A DNA stretch of 64,000 bases from Bacillota bacterium (GTDB lineage Bacteria > Bacillota > Sulfobacillia > Sulfobacillales > Sulfobacillaceae): the NCBI GenBank assembly GCA_021820965.1, contig JAKACZ010000001.1:124001-188000 (forward strand), given 5' to 3'. Each line of letters starts with the position of its first letter. Position 1 is the first letter of the stretch. A program made the position numbers and the translations under genes. Below are positions 29,265 to 39,900 of this stretch, piece by piece. The notes under the pieces were generated by a model that saw nothing but the letters and a program-made list of their open reading frames with translations, was not told the DNA's origin and searched no databases.

Positions 29265-29543
29265 TTAGTATCGGGGCGGCCGGAGCGCATCATGATGCCC
29301 GCGCTCAATATAGGTCAAAATGCCGCCAATCAGCGCCCACACCCAAATGATGCCGAAGAGTCCCCCGGCGACAGGAAAAGTAATAAACCCGATAATACTA
29401 AAACTCAAATGCCTCAGCAGCATTACGAAAGCGAGAACGGCAGTTTGGATGATGCCACTGGACCACTTCCCCATAATCAAGGTGCCCACCCCCGGCAATG
29501 GCAGGTTCAACACAATTCCAATCCCAGCTAGAATTCGTCCCAT
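29265..29543 (-). CDS. Small membrane protein of unknown function
   Basis: About 92 residues from ATG at 29543 (MGRILAGIGIVLNL), with GTGAGGTGG upstream. Two or three hydrophobic helices: ILAGIGIVLNLPLPGVGTLI, TAVLAFVMLLR and PVAGGLFGIIWVWALIGGIL, ending in a basic tail RGHHDALRPPRY. The layout loosely resembles TM2-like proteins. No function can be assigned. Confidence 0.55.
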   Translation of the reverse strand: MGRILAGIGIVLNLPLPGVGTLIMGKWSSGIIQTAVLAFVMLLRHLSFSIIGFITFPVAGGLFGIIWVWALIGGILTYIERGHHDALRPPRY

Positions 29544-29787
29544 GCGAGCCACCTCACTCGCCTCTATCATACTTAACTTTCACCGTTATTAACACGTCGA
29601 TCTCTTCAACCCACGCTAGATAAAGGCATTGGGCAAGGTTAGTAAATTTTCTCACCCGCCTCTTGGATACGCTCTACTAACGCTACCGCATCGCGCGCGA
29701 AAGCCCGGCCTTGAAATCGTATCCTCATCGCCAGCAATTGCATTTTGCCTTTGACTAAACCACACCGATACAGGTCAAGCTACGGCT

Positions 29788-30129
29788 ATGAAGACGGTGG
29801 GTTGGATGCTTTCGCTGTTGGGTAGCATTATTGGCGGATTTACCGCCTGGGCTGAGCATATGCCAGCGCTCAATCTGCATCTCATTTTGCCACACGGGCC
29901 CCTGCCCGCCTACGATCTGACCGGCGCCGCCAGCCTGGTCGCGCTTGTCGCCGTGGTTCTTATATGGCTTGGGCTTCCGAGATTTGGCGCGGTACTGGTT
30001 TTAACGGGCGCCGTGGGTGGCCTTTTTGGGGCTGACCAGATGTGGACCACGGCCGCCTGCATGCTGTTTGCTGGAGCAGTGCTGACGCTATTCGCTTCCG
30101 CCGTGGCTCCTCCCGGCTCCCGGAGGTAA
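29788..30129 (+). CDS. Small four-helix membrane protein
   Basis: 113 residues, nearly all hydrophobic, with helices near residues 5-22, 45-62, 66-82 and 86-105 (for example GWMLSLLGSIIGGFTAWAE). It resembles small DUF4064-like proteins in size and layout, but I cannot name a family with confidence. The ribosome site is weak. Confidence 0.5.
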   Translation: MKTVGWMLSLLGSIIGGFTAWAEHMPALNLHLILPHGPLPAYDLTGAASLVALVAVVLIWLGLPRFGAVLVLTGAVGGLFGADQMWTTAACMLFAGAVLTLFASAVAPPGSRR

Positions 30130-30156
30130 AAAAGGAGAGCCTAGGTCTACTCGTGG

Positions 30157-31116
30157 TTAGACGTCTATCTTAATCTTGGCCTCTTGGGCGATCTTTTTGG
30201 TGAAGCTTTGAAATGCATTGCCCTGCTTTTGCTGCATCAGGCTTGACGCCAACTGCTGTTTCACCGAGGCAAACGATTGAACGGTTCCCGGCTTGGTGGC
30301 CTGCACTTCAATCACATGATATCCGTATTGGGTGTTCGCAATGCCGTACTGGCCCGGCTTAAGCTTGTCCATTTCCTGATAGAAATTGGTCACAAACCCC
30401 GACTGCGGGCCGGTGCTAACCCAGCCATACTCCCCACCCTTCTTCTTGGATCCCGGGTCCAGCGAGTACTTGGCGGCAAGCGTGGTCCAGCTTGCGCCGT
30501 TTTTCAGCTGCTTCATCAAGGACTCGGCCAGGCTCTTTCTCTTAACCAAAATCATCCGCATCTTATCCTGGCTCGGTGAGATAAAGAGCGATTTATGCTG
30601 GTTATAATAGGCTTGAAGCGCAGCATTGGTGGGCGCCTTGACATTTTTAGCGGCGTGCGCGAACGCCGCTTCAAGCACCATTTGCTGCGTTAGGAACTGC
30701 GTCAGGCCGGCAATTGTCAAATGCTGCTTCTTTAAAGCGGTTTGCGTCTTGGCGGTCCCGCCGAAGGCTCGGATCACATTCCCACTGACAAACGCCTTGG
30801 CTTCCTGCTGCGCCTTGCTCTCGGTTACCCAGTTTTTCTTCAGCGCGTACTGTTCGACCGCCATGTCCGATGCCAGTTCCTTGACTTGCTGCTTTTCTGC
30901 TTGCTTGTCAGTCGCCAGGGTTACCCGCTGCAAAAAATCGGTCGCATTGATAGCTAGCTTCCAGTCGTTCACCGTCAGCTTCTGCCCATTCACGACAGCC
31001 AATGCTCCCGGCGCACTGGGACGGCCGGCGGACACCTGGCTTCCGCACGCCGCTGTAAAGCTCATCATCGCCGCCGTTCCAATAACGCTGACCGCCCATC
31101 GGGTAGCACAATACAT
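30157..31116 (-). CDS. prsA: PrsA-like foldase lipoprotein (parvulin peptidyl-prolyl isomerase)
   Basis: 319 residues. A signal peptide ends at a lipobox, FTAACGS, with the lipidated Cys near residue 24. A SurA/PrsA-type chaperone domain follows, then a parvulin domain around residues 180-270 with MILVKRKSLAESLMKQLKNG, YSLDPGSKKKGGEYGWVS and YGYHVIEVQATKPG. PrsA helps secreted proteins fold outside the membrane. That suits the exported enzymes encoded 3-14 kb to the right. Confidence 0.88.
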   Translation of the reverse strand: MYCATRWAVSVIGTAAMMSFTAACGSQVSAGRPSAPGALAVVNGQKLTVNDWKLAINATDFLQRVTLATDKQAEKQQVKELASDMAVEQYALKKNWVTESKAQQEAKAFVSGNVIRAFGGTAKTQTALKKQHLTIAGLTQFLTQQMVLEAAFAHAAKNVKAPTNAALQAYYNQHKSLFISPSQDKMRMILVKRKSLAESLMKQLKNGASWTTLAAKYSLDPGSKKKGGEYGWVSTGPQSGFVTNFYQEMDKLKPGQYGIANTQYGYHVIEVQATKPGTVQSFASVKQQLASSLMQQKQGNAFQSFTKKIAQEAKIKIDV

Positions 31117-31243
31117 GAAGTTGCCCCTTTCCTTTCAATGCGCACCATTGTATCATACCGCTCGCACTGATCCAGATCATGATATCAAATCTGCTCATGG
31201 CCTGGGCACCACAATAGCTGGGGACAACGACAATGGGTGGAAA

Positions 31244-32923
31244 TTAAACTCCGAGCGTCTCGCGGAAGAGTGCCTCCGCGTACCCAGCCGCCTGATCAAA
31301 AGAAATGCGGGGCGGAAGCGGCTTTTCCTCGGGATCGACGTAAATGTCCACGATGGTAGACGTGTCGGAAGCCAACGCCTCCTTCAAGGTGTCTTCCACC
31401 TCATCCGGACGTCTGACCGAATATCCACGGCCGCCGGCCGCCTCGGCGTACGCAGCAAAGTCAGGGTTGTCGAGACTGGTCGCAAATTCGGGCATTCCGT
31501 GCACTTCCTGCTCAAACTTGATCATACCCAGCCTGCCGTTGTTCAATAGTACCACCGTGACTGGCCAACCATACTTGATGGAGGTCACGAAATCGGCCAT
31601 CGTCATGGCAAACCCGCCATCGCCGACCACGGCGATGGATTGACGCTCCGGCTCGGCAATTTTTGCGGCAATGGCTGCGGGCAGGCCGAAACCCATGGAC
31701 CCGAGCCAAGCCGAAACCAGCCAGCCATGATCTTTGATACGGAAGTTGCGAGCCATCCAGACCAGCACATTGCCTACGTCAACGGCGATGTTGGCGTCGT
31801 GATCGGCCAGATTGGAGAGGCTCGAAGCCACCATTTGCGGATTTACCGGACTGGCGGCGGGGCGCTTGGCGTAGGCCCTTTCCGACAGTGCCTCCAGCCA
31901 TGCCCGGCGCTCCTTGGTCACGCGGTCCACAAAGGCACTCGGGCCCCGAGCCGTGACGTGCTCCGTGAGGGCTTTTAAGGTGGGTTCGGCAGAGCCCACT
32001 AGACCCAAATCCACCAAGTGGCGTCGGCCGATTTGGCTTGCCTCCCAATCGATTTGAATGATGTCGGCCTTGTCGGGAAGGAATTCCAGGTATGGATAGT
32101 TGGTTCCGACCAAAAGGCAGAGGTCTGCGTGCTCCATCGCCGTATGGGCCGGTTTGGCACCGAGAAGCCCCAATCCGCCCATGGTCAGCGGATGTTCATC
32201 GGCAATCACGCCTTTCCCAGGCAGTGTATAGATAACCGGCATCGACGCCCTCTCCGCCAGCTTCACCAACTCCGATCGGGCGCCCAACGCGCCCCTACCC
32301 GCCAACATCACCGGGCGCTCGCTGGCGTTAATGCGGTCGGCCGCCTCCTTCAATACGTCATCCGTGGGCACCGAATCCCTCGCATGGTTTACAATGCTGT
32401 AATGGCGAACTGGATTCTTGGTCCGCATGCGTGGCACTTCAAAGGGGAAGCTTAAATGAGTCACGCCGCGTTTGACCAAGGACTGTCGGCAGGCTAAATC
32501 CGCCATCACCGAGATCTGATTGGGGTCGATGACCTGGTAGTTGTATAGCGCCACATTACCGAACAAGCTGAGAAGGTCAACTTCCTGGAAGAAGTCAGTC
32601 CCCAGATATGGCAGGCCGACCTGACCTGTGATGGCTAATACCGGTGCATGGTCGAGCTTGGCGTCATAGAGCCCGTTAAGCAGATGGATAGCTCCCGGGC
32701 CCGCGGTCCCCATACAAACACCCAATTTGCCCGTCTTCTTTGCGTATGCCGAGGCCATGAAGGCTCCCGCCTCTTCGTGGCGGACCTGAACAAAGCGAAT
32801 ACGCCTGTCCCTATGCAGCGACTCCAACAGCAAATCAATAGAATCCCCCGGAATCCCGAAAACTTGTTCGACGCCGTGAAACGCTAATACGTCCCACAAC
32901 ACCTCTGCTACCGTTTTGGCCAT
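31244..32923 (-). CDS. TPP-dependent pyruvate oxidase/dehydrogenase (PoxB-like)
   Basis: 559 residues starting MAKTVAEVLWDVLAFHG; an in-frame ATG 27 codons upstream (33004) lacks a ribosome site and family similarity. Three-domain TPP enzyme: FGIPGDSIDLLLESL and VRHEEAGAFMASAYAK (cofactor-activating Glu), a central FAD/nucleotide-type domain, and VVGDGGFAMTMADFV with VVLLNNGRLGM (GDG-NN TPP/Mg motif). Closest in layout to PoxB or pyruvate oxidase, which turn pyruvate into acetate or acetyl phosphate. Acetolactate synthase is a less likely reading. It stands alone. Confidence 0.85.
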   Translation of the reverse strand: MAKTVAEVLWDVLAFHGVEQVFGIPGDSIDLLLESLHRDRRIRFVQVRHEEAGAFMASAYAKKTGKLGVCMGTAGPGAIHLLNGLYDAKLDHAPVLAITGQVGLPYLGTDFFQEVDLLSLFGNVALYNYQVIDPNQISVMADLACRQSLVKRGVTHLSFPFEVPRMRTKNPVRHYSIVNHARDSVPTDDVLKEAADRINASERPVMLAGRGALGARSELVKLAERASMPVIYTLPGKGVIADEHPLTMGGLGLLGAKPAHTAMEHADLCLLVGTNYPYLEFLPDKADIIQIDWEASQIGRRHLVDLGLVGSAEPTLKALTEHVTARGPSAFVDRVTKERRAWLEALSERAYAKRPAASPVNPQMVASSLSNLADHDANIAVDVGNVLVWMARNFRIKDHGWLVSAWLGSMGFGLPAAIAAKIAEPERQSIAVVGDGGFAMTMADFVTSIKYGWPVTVVLLNNGRLGMIKFEQEVHGMPEFATSLDNPDFAAYAEAAGGRGYSVRRPDEVEDTLKEALASDTSTIVDIYVDPEEKPLPPRISFDQAAGYAEALFRETLGV

Positions 32924-34055
32924 GCCCGATGCGCCCCCCTTTTTTCGCTCACCACAGTGATTCGGGATTTCACTGGCACCCTCCAAAGGGGACGGAAGGT
33001 ACACCGACCCACCCGTACTCGGAGGGGATTTATGCGGTTGGAACGAAGTGCTCGGCCATCACATCGCTGATATGGTTGCCAATCGTGCCGTCGCCCATGC
33101 TTGATTGACGTCTCTGACTAATTTTTTTACGGACGGTGGCTGACGCCAGTCGCAGCGGACCACCCTCGCCGGCCTGGTCTGGGCGGTTTTTGGAACCCAT
33201 CGCCACAATGGGGCGATGGGTGGCCATAGCGCGGTATCAGAAGGTCCAACACACCACGAAGCGCGTCGATCGACTTTTCGAGATCACCGCTGCATTGTGC
33301 CGGTGGCCCCGGGCGACCTCGTTCGGACGGTGATCGGAACGCCGCCCAAGTCTTGCTGACGTTGGACTGAAAACATCCCAAAGATGGCATGCGCCGAATT
33401 CTCACCTTGAACCTGCGGGTTATGGCCGCGCCTTGCATTGCAAGGGTCACCATCCTCAAGCATAGTCTCAAGGATCAGAGTCGCCAATACGCTGCGGCCT
33501 TGTGTTAACGGGTGTTCCGTATGGCCCCCGGCAGCCGGACTTGGGTGCCGGTTGCTCGTCGATTGCGATCGAGCGCTCCCGATCCCGGGTATTGGTCGTG
33601 ACACCCGAGTCAACGCGGGCCAGCAGCCCGGATCGTGGCAGCCTACGGCCGACGCTTTTTGCGACCGAAAGACTTTCCTGGGCGAGCAAAACGCTCCCGG
33701 CTTGCGCTTTCCCCCGGGAAAGCGATCTTCGAACGAGGCCAGTGAGGCCGATTCCATGGCGATCTCCATCTCCGCACTCGCGGAGCGCAGGGCAAAATCT
33801 GAGGATAGATTCCGCGGGCAAGTTCAGATTTGCTATTAACTTGCATTTACTCAGAGGGCAACCCTCATGACCTACCCCCGTTACTCCAGACCTCCCAAAA
33901 TCGGAGAAGCCGCGCCACCAATTATCCCGTTGCGACTCGGCCACTACTTCCGTGTTGAGCAATTTAGCGGGGGTCAACCAAAGGGATTTTGGAACCAACG
34001 TCGAATCCTTTGCAATAATTCGCAACGTCGTCGCCTACACCAAAGGAGTTTTGTT
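32924..34055. other. 1.1 kb without a recognisable gene
   Basis: Several frames up to about 185 codons exist on the minus strand, but they stop often, lack ribosome sites and resemble no family I know; a decayed insertion sequence is possible. At the right end TTGGAA (about 33989) and CAATAAT (about 34013) could be the promoter of the S53 peptidase. Confidence 0.4.
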
Positions 34056-36767
34056 ATGTCCAGCCCCATCAGCCGTTCCGCCATTGCCGCGTTGTCCACA
34101 CTTTCTCTCATACTGCTGTCGTCAGTCACCCAGGCAGCAAGTTCGCCATCGGTTTTGCACCGCCCCGCCGGCTGGGGACTTCCAGCTACCCCGGCCTATG
34201 CTCAGACAGCGGTAAAACGCGACCTCACCACTTTGAATTCCAGCAGCAGGGCACGCATCGTCAATGTGGTGGTAGATAGCCGCCTCCGTGTCCAAGCGCT
34301 CGCCACCTATGCGCAGGCGGTCTCGAATCCCAAAAGTCCGCTCTACCATCATTTTCTCTCTCCAACAACGCTGGATCGGCGCTTTGGGCCGTCCCCGGCA
34401 ATGCTTGAGGAAGCGAAGGCCCGTATGGCCCAGGCGGGATGGACCATCGAGGCCACTAAGGGCCTGGTGGTGACGGCCAGGGTGCCGAGCGCCTCGGCTC
34501 ATCCCGGGCTTCCGGTGTCCCCCGACATTTGGTCAATGACCGGATTTGCGGCCCACGGCCTCATCCGTAACCCGATCCCGGCCACATCGGCGGCGATTCG
34601 CCACATCCCCGCATCGTCAAGCCCAGCTCCGGCGGCCGCGCAGACCCCGAACTTCAGCCTGGCCGGTGAGCAGTTCAACCAGCCGCCCGCCGTTCTGCAG
34701 CAGACCACGGCATCTAATGGCGATGTGGTGAGCGTGATGTGCTGGAACCCGGCGGCACAAACCAACGTTCCGGCGGGGTTGCCCATTAACCTCTTTGTCA
34801 CCGTGGAGGATCCGCAGGGAAACTTCCTTCCCATTAAGAATATCGGCCATCTGAGCGACTCCGCTAGTTCCTTGGTGTCATACGGTACCGGCGCTATGCC
34901 TGCCAGTTCCAACACATTGTGGCAGATGCCCATTGCCGCCTGGCGGGATATTGGCTCCGGGGATTCATTGACGCTCACCGTGACACTGCAAAGCGGACTC
35001 AGTCTTAATGCTTCCTTTCCCTTGCCCAGTTTTACCGGACCGGCAACAGTGTTGACCCCATTGAACGCGCAGCAGATGAACCAGCTTTCCGGTATTGGAA
35101 CAACACCGGCTCACCCGGGCGCGATCGCACTCTTTTCCATTGGCACCCCGCCCAGCCTTAAGGATCTCGCTTTGTACTTGGATCAAAACACAACGTCCAC
35201 CACCATGCCGTCGGTCCTGTTTCATTACGAGGACGGCGCCACCGCCAACGAGTTTGGACAGGCTGCCGACACCCAAGAGTCCCAGCTTGACCTCGAGGCC
35301 GCGGCCGGGGCCGCACCAGGGGCGCCGATTGAGGAATACGTGTATCCCGAGAATGATAGCAACGATCCGTTAATCTCATACCTGACGGATCTGAGCCAGC
35401 AAAGCACGGCGAAGGTCGCGAGCCTTAGTTATGGATTTTTCGGGGAGGACCCAACCACTCTGACTACGCTCATGGACGCGCTAACTGCCGAGGGTATCAC
35501 CTTGCTTGAGGCCAGCGGAGACCAGGGGGTCTGGAACAGCGGCAGTGATCCGGGACCGGTCGGGCTTTCCAGTCTGGAACAGATCCCGTCTGTGCTTAGC
35601 GTGGGCGGCCTGGACCTGGCTGCGCCGGCCAACACCGATTCGGCGGGAGACACCATCGCCCTAACCGGTCCAGCCATTGCGGATGCCTGGGGAGGCGATT
35701 TCTTGAATGGCATCCCCACCACGGTAGCCCAAGCCTACACCAATTTGAACGCGGCCAGTTCGGGCGGATACAGCACTACCACGCCCATCCCCAGCTGGCA
35801 GGCGCCGTTCCTGCCACCCGGCTCACCCGGCTTCGGCGTGCCCACGTTGTCCGCGCTCGCCGGATTTCCGGGCATGAGCGGGTATCTTCAGGGCCAAAAT
35901 GTCGTTTTTGGCGGAACCAGCCTGGCCGCGCCCTTAACCGCTGGATGGCTGGATCAGGCTGAATCCGCACTGGACTTAAGCTCGACCGGAATGGGTAATA
36001 TTAACCCGCTGCTATATCTTGCCGCATCCACCGATCCCAGCCTTTTCACTCAAGCGCTCTGGGGGCAGGACGGCCTCTATAGCATCACCGATACCCGGCC
36101 GGGCAGCTGGAATCCTATGAGCGGCCTGGGCATGCTTAATTGGGGTGGATTTCTAAACGACTACAGCTCTCTGGTTCCAACGGCCACTGCAGCCGCCACC
36201 TTAAGCGCCCCATCGCGGGTTGAGGTCGGACGGCCCGTTGTAGTAGCCGCCTACGTGCGCGGCGTGACCAGTCCTCAGCTCCAATTTTCATATCAAGCCC
36301 CTCAAAACGGACGCTGGATTACGAGTGGGCCCTTCTCCTCGGCCACAAGCTACTCCTTTACGGCGAAGGTTCCGGGCCATTATGTGGTCGAAGTCAAGGT
36401 AAAGGCGGCCGGCGGCCAAATCCTCACCCGCCGCCAAGACATAAGCGCGACGACCTCAAAGCCGATGGTATCCTCACTCGGGGTGAGAACCTGGCCGCTG
36501 GGTCACGTGGCGTCTAGAGCCGGCTGGATAAAGATTATCGGCCACGCCACCGACACCGGACCACATCCCGAATACCAGTTTTGGCTGAATCGGCCCGGCA
36601 CTACGCCGCACATCATCCAAGGCTGGAGTCCGCGGGCGGTCCTGTTAATGAAGCACCTAAACCCGGGCCGGTACGTCGTCACCGTGGATGCCCTCGACCG
36701 CGCCGAAGTGCTGCAACATAACTGGGCAGCCACCTACCGGAAGACCCTGGTTATTGCGGTTAGATAA
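34056..36767 (+). CDS. Secreted S53-family (kumamolisin/sedolisin) acid serine peptidase
   Basis: 903 residues from ATG at 34056, eight bases after AAAGGAG; a signal peptide (AALSTLSLILLSSVTQA) follows directly. Order: signal, pro-domain (about 45-150, LSPTTLDRRFGPS typical of Pro-kuma), a linker insert, a catalytic domain (about 330-715), then about 190 residues of C-terminal Ig-like segments. Catalytic residues by alignment: Glu408 and Asp412 (QESQLD), Asp489 (EASGDQ, oxyanion) and Ser622 (GGTSLAAP). S53 enzymes work at acid pH and mature by removing the pro-domain. The C-terminal segments are an unusual addition and may bind a surface. Confidence 0.92.
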   Translation: MSSPISRSAIAALSTLSLILLSSVTQAASSPSVLHRPAGWGLPATPAYAQTAVKRDLTTLNSSSRARIVNVVVDSRLRVQALATYAQAVSNPKSPLYHHFLSPTTLDRRFGPSPAMLEEAKARMAQAGWTIEATKGLVVTARVPSASAHPGLPVSPDIWSMTGFAAHGLIRNPIPATSAAIRHIPASSSPAPAAAQTPNFSLAGEQFNQPPAVLQQTTASNGDVVSVMCWNPAAQTNVPAGLPINLFVTVEDPQGNFLPIKNIGHLSDSASSLVSYGTGAMPASSNTLWQMPIAAWRDIGSGDSLTLTVTLQSGLSLNASFPLPSFTGPATVLTPLNAQQMNQLSGIGTTPAHPGAIALFSIGTPPSLKDLALYLDQNTTSTTMPSVLFHYEDGATANEFGQAADTQESQLDLEAAAGAAPGAPIEEYVYPENDSNDPLISYLTDLSQQSTAKVASLSYGFFGEDPTTLTTLMDALTAEGITLLEASGDQGVWNSGSDPGPVGLSSLEQIPSVLSVGGLDLAAPANTDSAGDTIALTGPAIADAWGGDFLNGIPTTVAQAYTNLNAASSGGYSTTTPIPSWQAPFLPPGSPGFGVPTLSALAGFPGMSGYLQGQNVVFGGTSLAAPLTAGWLDQAESALDLSSTGMGNINPLLYLAASTDPSLFTQALWGQDGLYSITDTRPGSWNPMSGLGMLNWGGFLNDYSSLVPTATAAATLSAPSRVEVGRPVVVAAYVRGVTSPQLQFSYQAPQNGRWITSGPFSSATSYSFTAKVPGHYVVEVKVKAAGGQILTRRQDISATTSKPMVSSLGVRTWPLGHVASRAGWIKIIGHATDTGPHPEYQFWLNRPGTTPHIIQGWSPRAVLLMKHLNPGRYVVTVDALDRAEVLQHNWAATYRKTLVIAVR

Positions 36768-36778
36768 ACTCCCATGCG

Positions 36779-36809
36779 CCGAGCGGCTCTCAGTCAGGGA
36801 GCCGCTCGG
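36779..36809 (+). terminator. 11-bp hairpin after the S53 gene
   Basis: CCGAGCGGCTC and GAGCCGCTCGG pair perfectly around a nine-base loop 11 bases after the stop. There is no T-run, so it is a terminator-like hairpin. Confidence 0.5.
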
Positions 36810-36950
36810 GCCTGCATTGGCGCATCGGCCGCAACCATGTCATTTTCTGCGACAAAAAGTTATCCCGGGCGCAGGAATATCGTGGAGGTTCGGCTAATAG
36901 TTACATCAAAACCCACTGTTTTCTTTCGGCTCCACTCGAGGAGGTAGCAC

Positions 36951-39900
36951 ATGCGCATTTCCCAACGTTTACGCCGGCAGGCGGCCTTAGCCCTGGTCTC
37001 CTCCGGCTTGCTCTTAGGCCTGATTCCCGCGGCTGCGTTGGCCCAAGGAACGCCAGCCATCACCGGATATGCGGCCGGCACCCAGCAGGCCACGTTAACC
37101 ATTACGGGAAGCGGGTTTGGGACCACCCCAGCAACCGTGACCATCGATGGACAGCCTGCCACAATTGTGAGTTGGAGCGACAACAGCATCATCGTCAATC
37201 TCTCCTCGCAGGCGGGGCCCGGCATGATTGACATCACCACCGCCCAGGGACTATCCGCGGAGGCAACCTTCGCTGGGATCGAGCGCGGCTACTACACGTT
37301 GACCCAGGCAGGCGTGGTAACGGCCCACGGCAATATTAGCACCTATGGCGACTTGACCACCCTGGGCGTTTCGGTGACATCACCGGCCATCCAGCTGGTA
37401 CCCACCGCGGACGGCCAAGGATATTGGATTTTGACGCAAAACGGCACGGTCTATGGGTTCGGCGACGCCACCAATTTTGGGTCGGTGGGTAGCTCCATTA
37501 CCGCCGTAGGGATGGCCCCCTTACCTTCTGGTTCCGGGATGTACGTCTTGTCCACCAGCGGAACCGTGTATCCCTTAGGTCAGGCAGGCAATTACGGGAG
37601 CGCACCGGCCGGAACTCACGCCGCGGCGATCGCGGCGGCCCCAAGCGGGCTCGGGTATTGGATTCTTGCTAGCAATGGCACGGTGTACCCGTTTGGCGAT
37701 GCTGCCAATTTGGGATCGGTGAACTTGTCGCAAGTATCGTCGGCCAACCAGACTACCTATCCAAACGGAACGTTAGTGCGAGTGGCGGGAACTGGCCCGG
37801 TGTTCCTGGTCGACAACGGCGTAGCCTACCACATTCCCAGCATGTCGGTGTTAAACGGTCTCGGTGACACCATGGCCGAGGTGCGTTCGGTGCCGAATTT
37901 AGCTGGTTACACGCTGGGACCACCCATGATTGTTCCCTATCCGGATGGTACCGTGGTTGAACCCCAGGATTCTAGCACCGTCTATCTGGTGCAGCAGGGG
38001 CTTTTGCATCCACTGTCATCTGCCCGTTTAGTGCAGGCGGACGGTATCCCAGCCAGCCTGATTGAGACCGTACCTACCATCCGCGCCAATTGGCCGGTAG
38101 GTTCCGCTATATCTACCGTGACCCCCTACGTGCCCAATGGCACGCTATATCGCGTCAGCGGCGACCGAGCGGTTTATGTTTTGAACAACGGAACGCTCAA
38201 TCGCATTGCTACCGGGGCAGTCTTCAACGGAATGGGCTTAAGATGGGCGCAGATTCACCTAGTAACCAACCTGCCCTCGTATCCGTTGGGCCCCGAATTG
38301 ACTCGCGCCGTTCCGCTCCTGGCCGCAGGCACCCTGTGGCGCAGCAGCGGCGCGGTGTATGTCGACCAGAACGGCATCCTGCGTCACATTCCCACCGCCA
38401 GCCTATTCAATGCTCTGGGGTTTTCCTGGAAAAATGTTACCAATGTTCCCTCACTAACCGGGCTGAAGACGGGAGCCGAATTGGGCTCGGTCCAAATCCC
38501 GCCCGGTGTTGCCACTACCCCCGCAGTTGACTTGGTCCCGACACCCGACGGTCAGGGATATTGGGTTCTGCTTCAGAACGGGCAGATTGCCACGGTGGGG
38601 GACGCGACCTCGCTGGGACAACTGAGCTCTGCGCAGATTGGTACAAGCCAGGCGCTCTCACTCACGGTGACTCCTGACGGCCAGGGCTATACCATCTTGA
38701 CATCGACTGGCCGGGGTTACAGCTTTGGGGATGCGCTCGCAGGACCTACCAGCGGGACCAGCATCTCGCTCGCCATGAGTGCAGCGCCGTCTTCGGTCGC
38801 TCCCTCCCAACCCATGGGATTTTTGTCGATGATGTACGGCAGCTTCATGCCTAACTACGATGGATCCTACACAACCCTGGTAAATAATGCCGCCGGCATC
38901 TCCGTCATCATCCCCACCTGGTACTATGAGCAGCAAAACCCCAGCACGCTTACGTGGAGTCCCGGCACTCCGCCATCGGGATTTGCCAATGTGGTTTCCC
39001 AAGCCCACAGCGAAAACGTTCAGGTATGGCCGATGGTGGGCTCGATCTCGGTGGCTCCGTTCCATGATGCCACCGCCATTAGCCAAACCGTGAGCCAATT
39101 GGTGCAAGCTGCGGTCCAAAACAATTATGACGGCCTCACCATCGACTTTGAGCCAAGTCAGTTTAACGGGCTGTCGATGGCCCAAACCACCCAGCAATTC
39201 ACCAACTTCATCGCACAATTAGGCCCGGCACTGCACTCCGCCGGAAAGAAACTAATGGTTGACACTTATGCCGCCTTTGCTCCCGGCACGCCGTACGATT
39301 TGCCGGCACTGGCGCCCTACGTCGATTATTTCAACATTATGACCTACGGTCACTTCGACTCCGCCAGCCAGGCGGGACCCGACGCGAGTGTCAACTGGAT
39401 GCAGAGCGTGTACCAAAATGCCATCTCACTTGGCGCCAAACCATCGCAAATAATTATGGGGTTTGGCCCGTATGGCGATTACTGGTCGTTTAACAACAGC
39501 GGGCTTGACAGTCATGCGCCGTTGGGCAACGACTCCTACGTGAGCGACGCTCAGGTACAGCAACTGCTTCAAGCCAATTCCAACATCGTGCCGGTGTGGG
39601 ATCCGACATATCAATCGGAAGTTTTTATGACCAACGAGTATGTCAACTCCGCGGGACAGTGGACCGTCAATCCCAACGGGCAGGCGGTGGCACCAACCAC
39701 CACACCGCTGAGTACCAGCGACGAATCCACAGTGCTGCCTCAGGTGAAAAATTTACAGGGATTGCTCAACTACATCCTGGTGCGGTACGCTGTCGACAAC
39801 AATCAACCGGTGCCGAGTTACCTCAACTTGTCGCAGGACGGCCACTATGGTCCGCTTACGGCAGAAGCGGTCACTCAGTTCCAGCAGGACTTTCACGTAT

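Noticed and set aside
31244..32923. Acetolactate synthase large subunit
   Set aside because: No ilvN or other branched-chain genes lie nearby, and the sequence layout reads more like PoxB/pyruvate oxidase.
33284..34025. Minus-strand frames of 161-185 codons upstream of the S53 gene
   Set aside because: They overlap each other in different frames, lack start signals and match no family I know.
33867..34055. 63-codon N-terminal extension of the S53 peptidase
   Set aside because: It would bury the signal peptide; AAAGGAG precedes the ATG at 34056.
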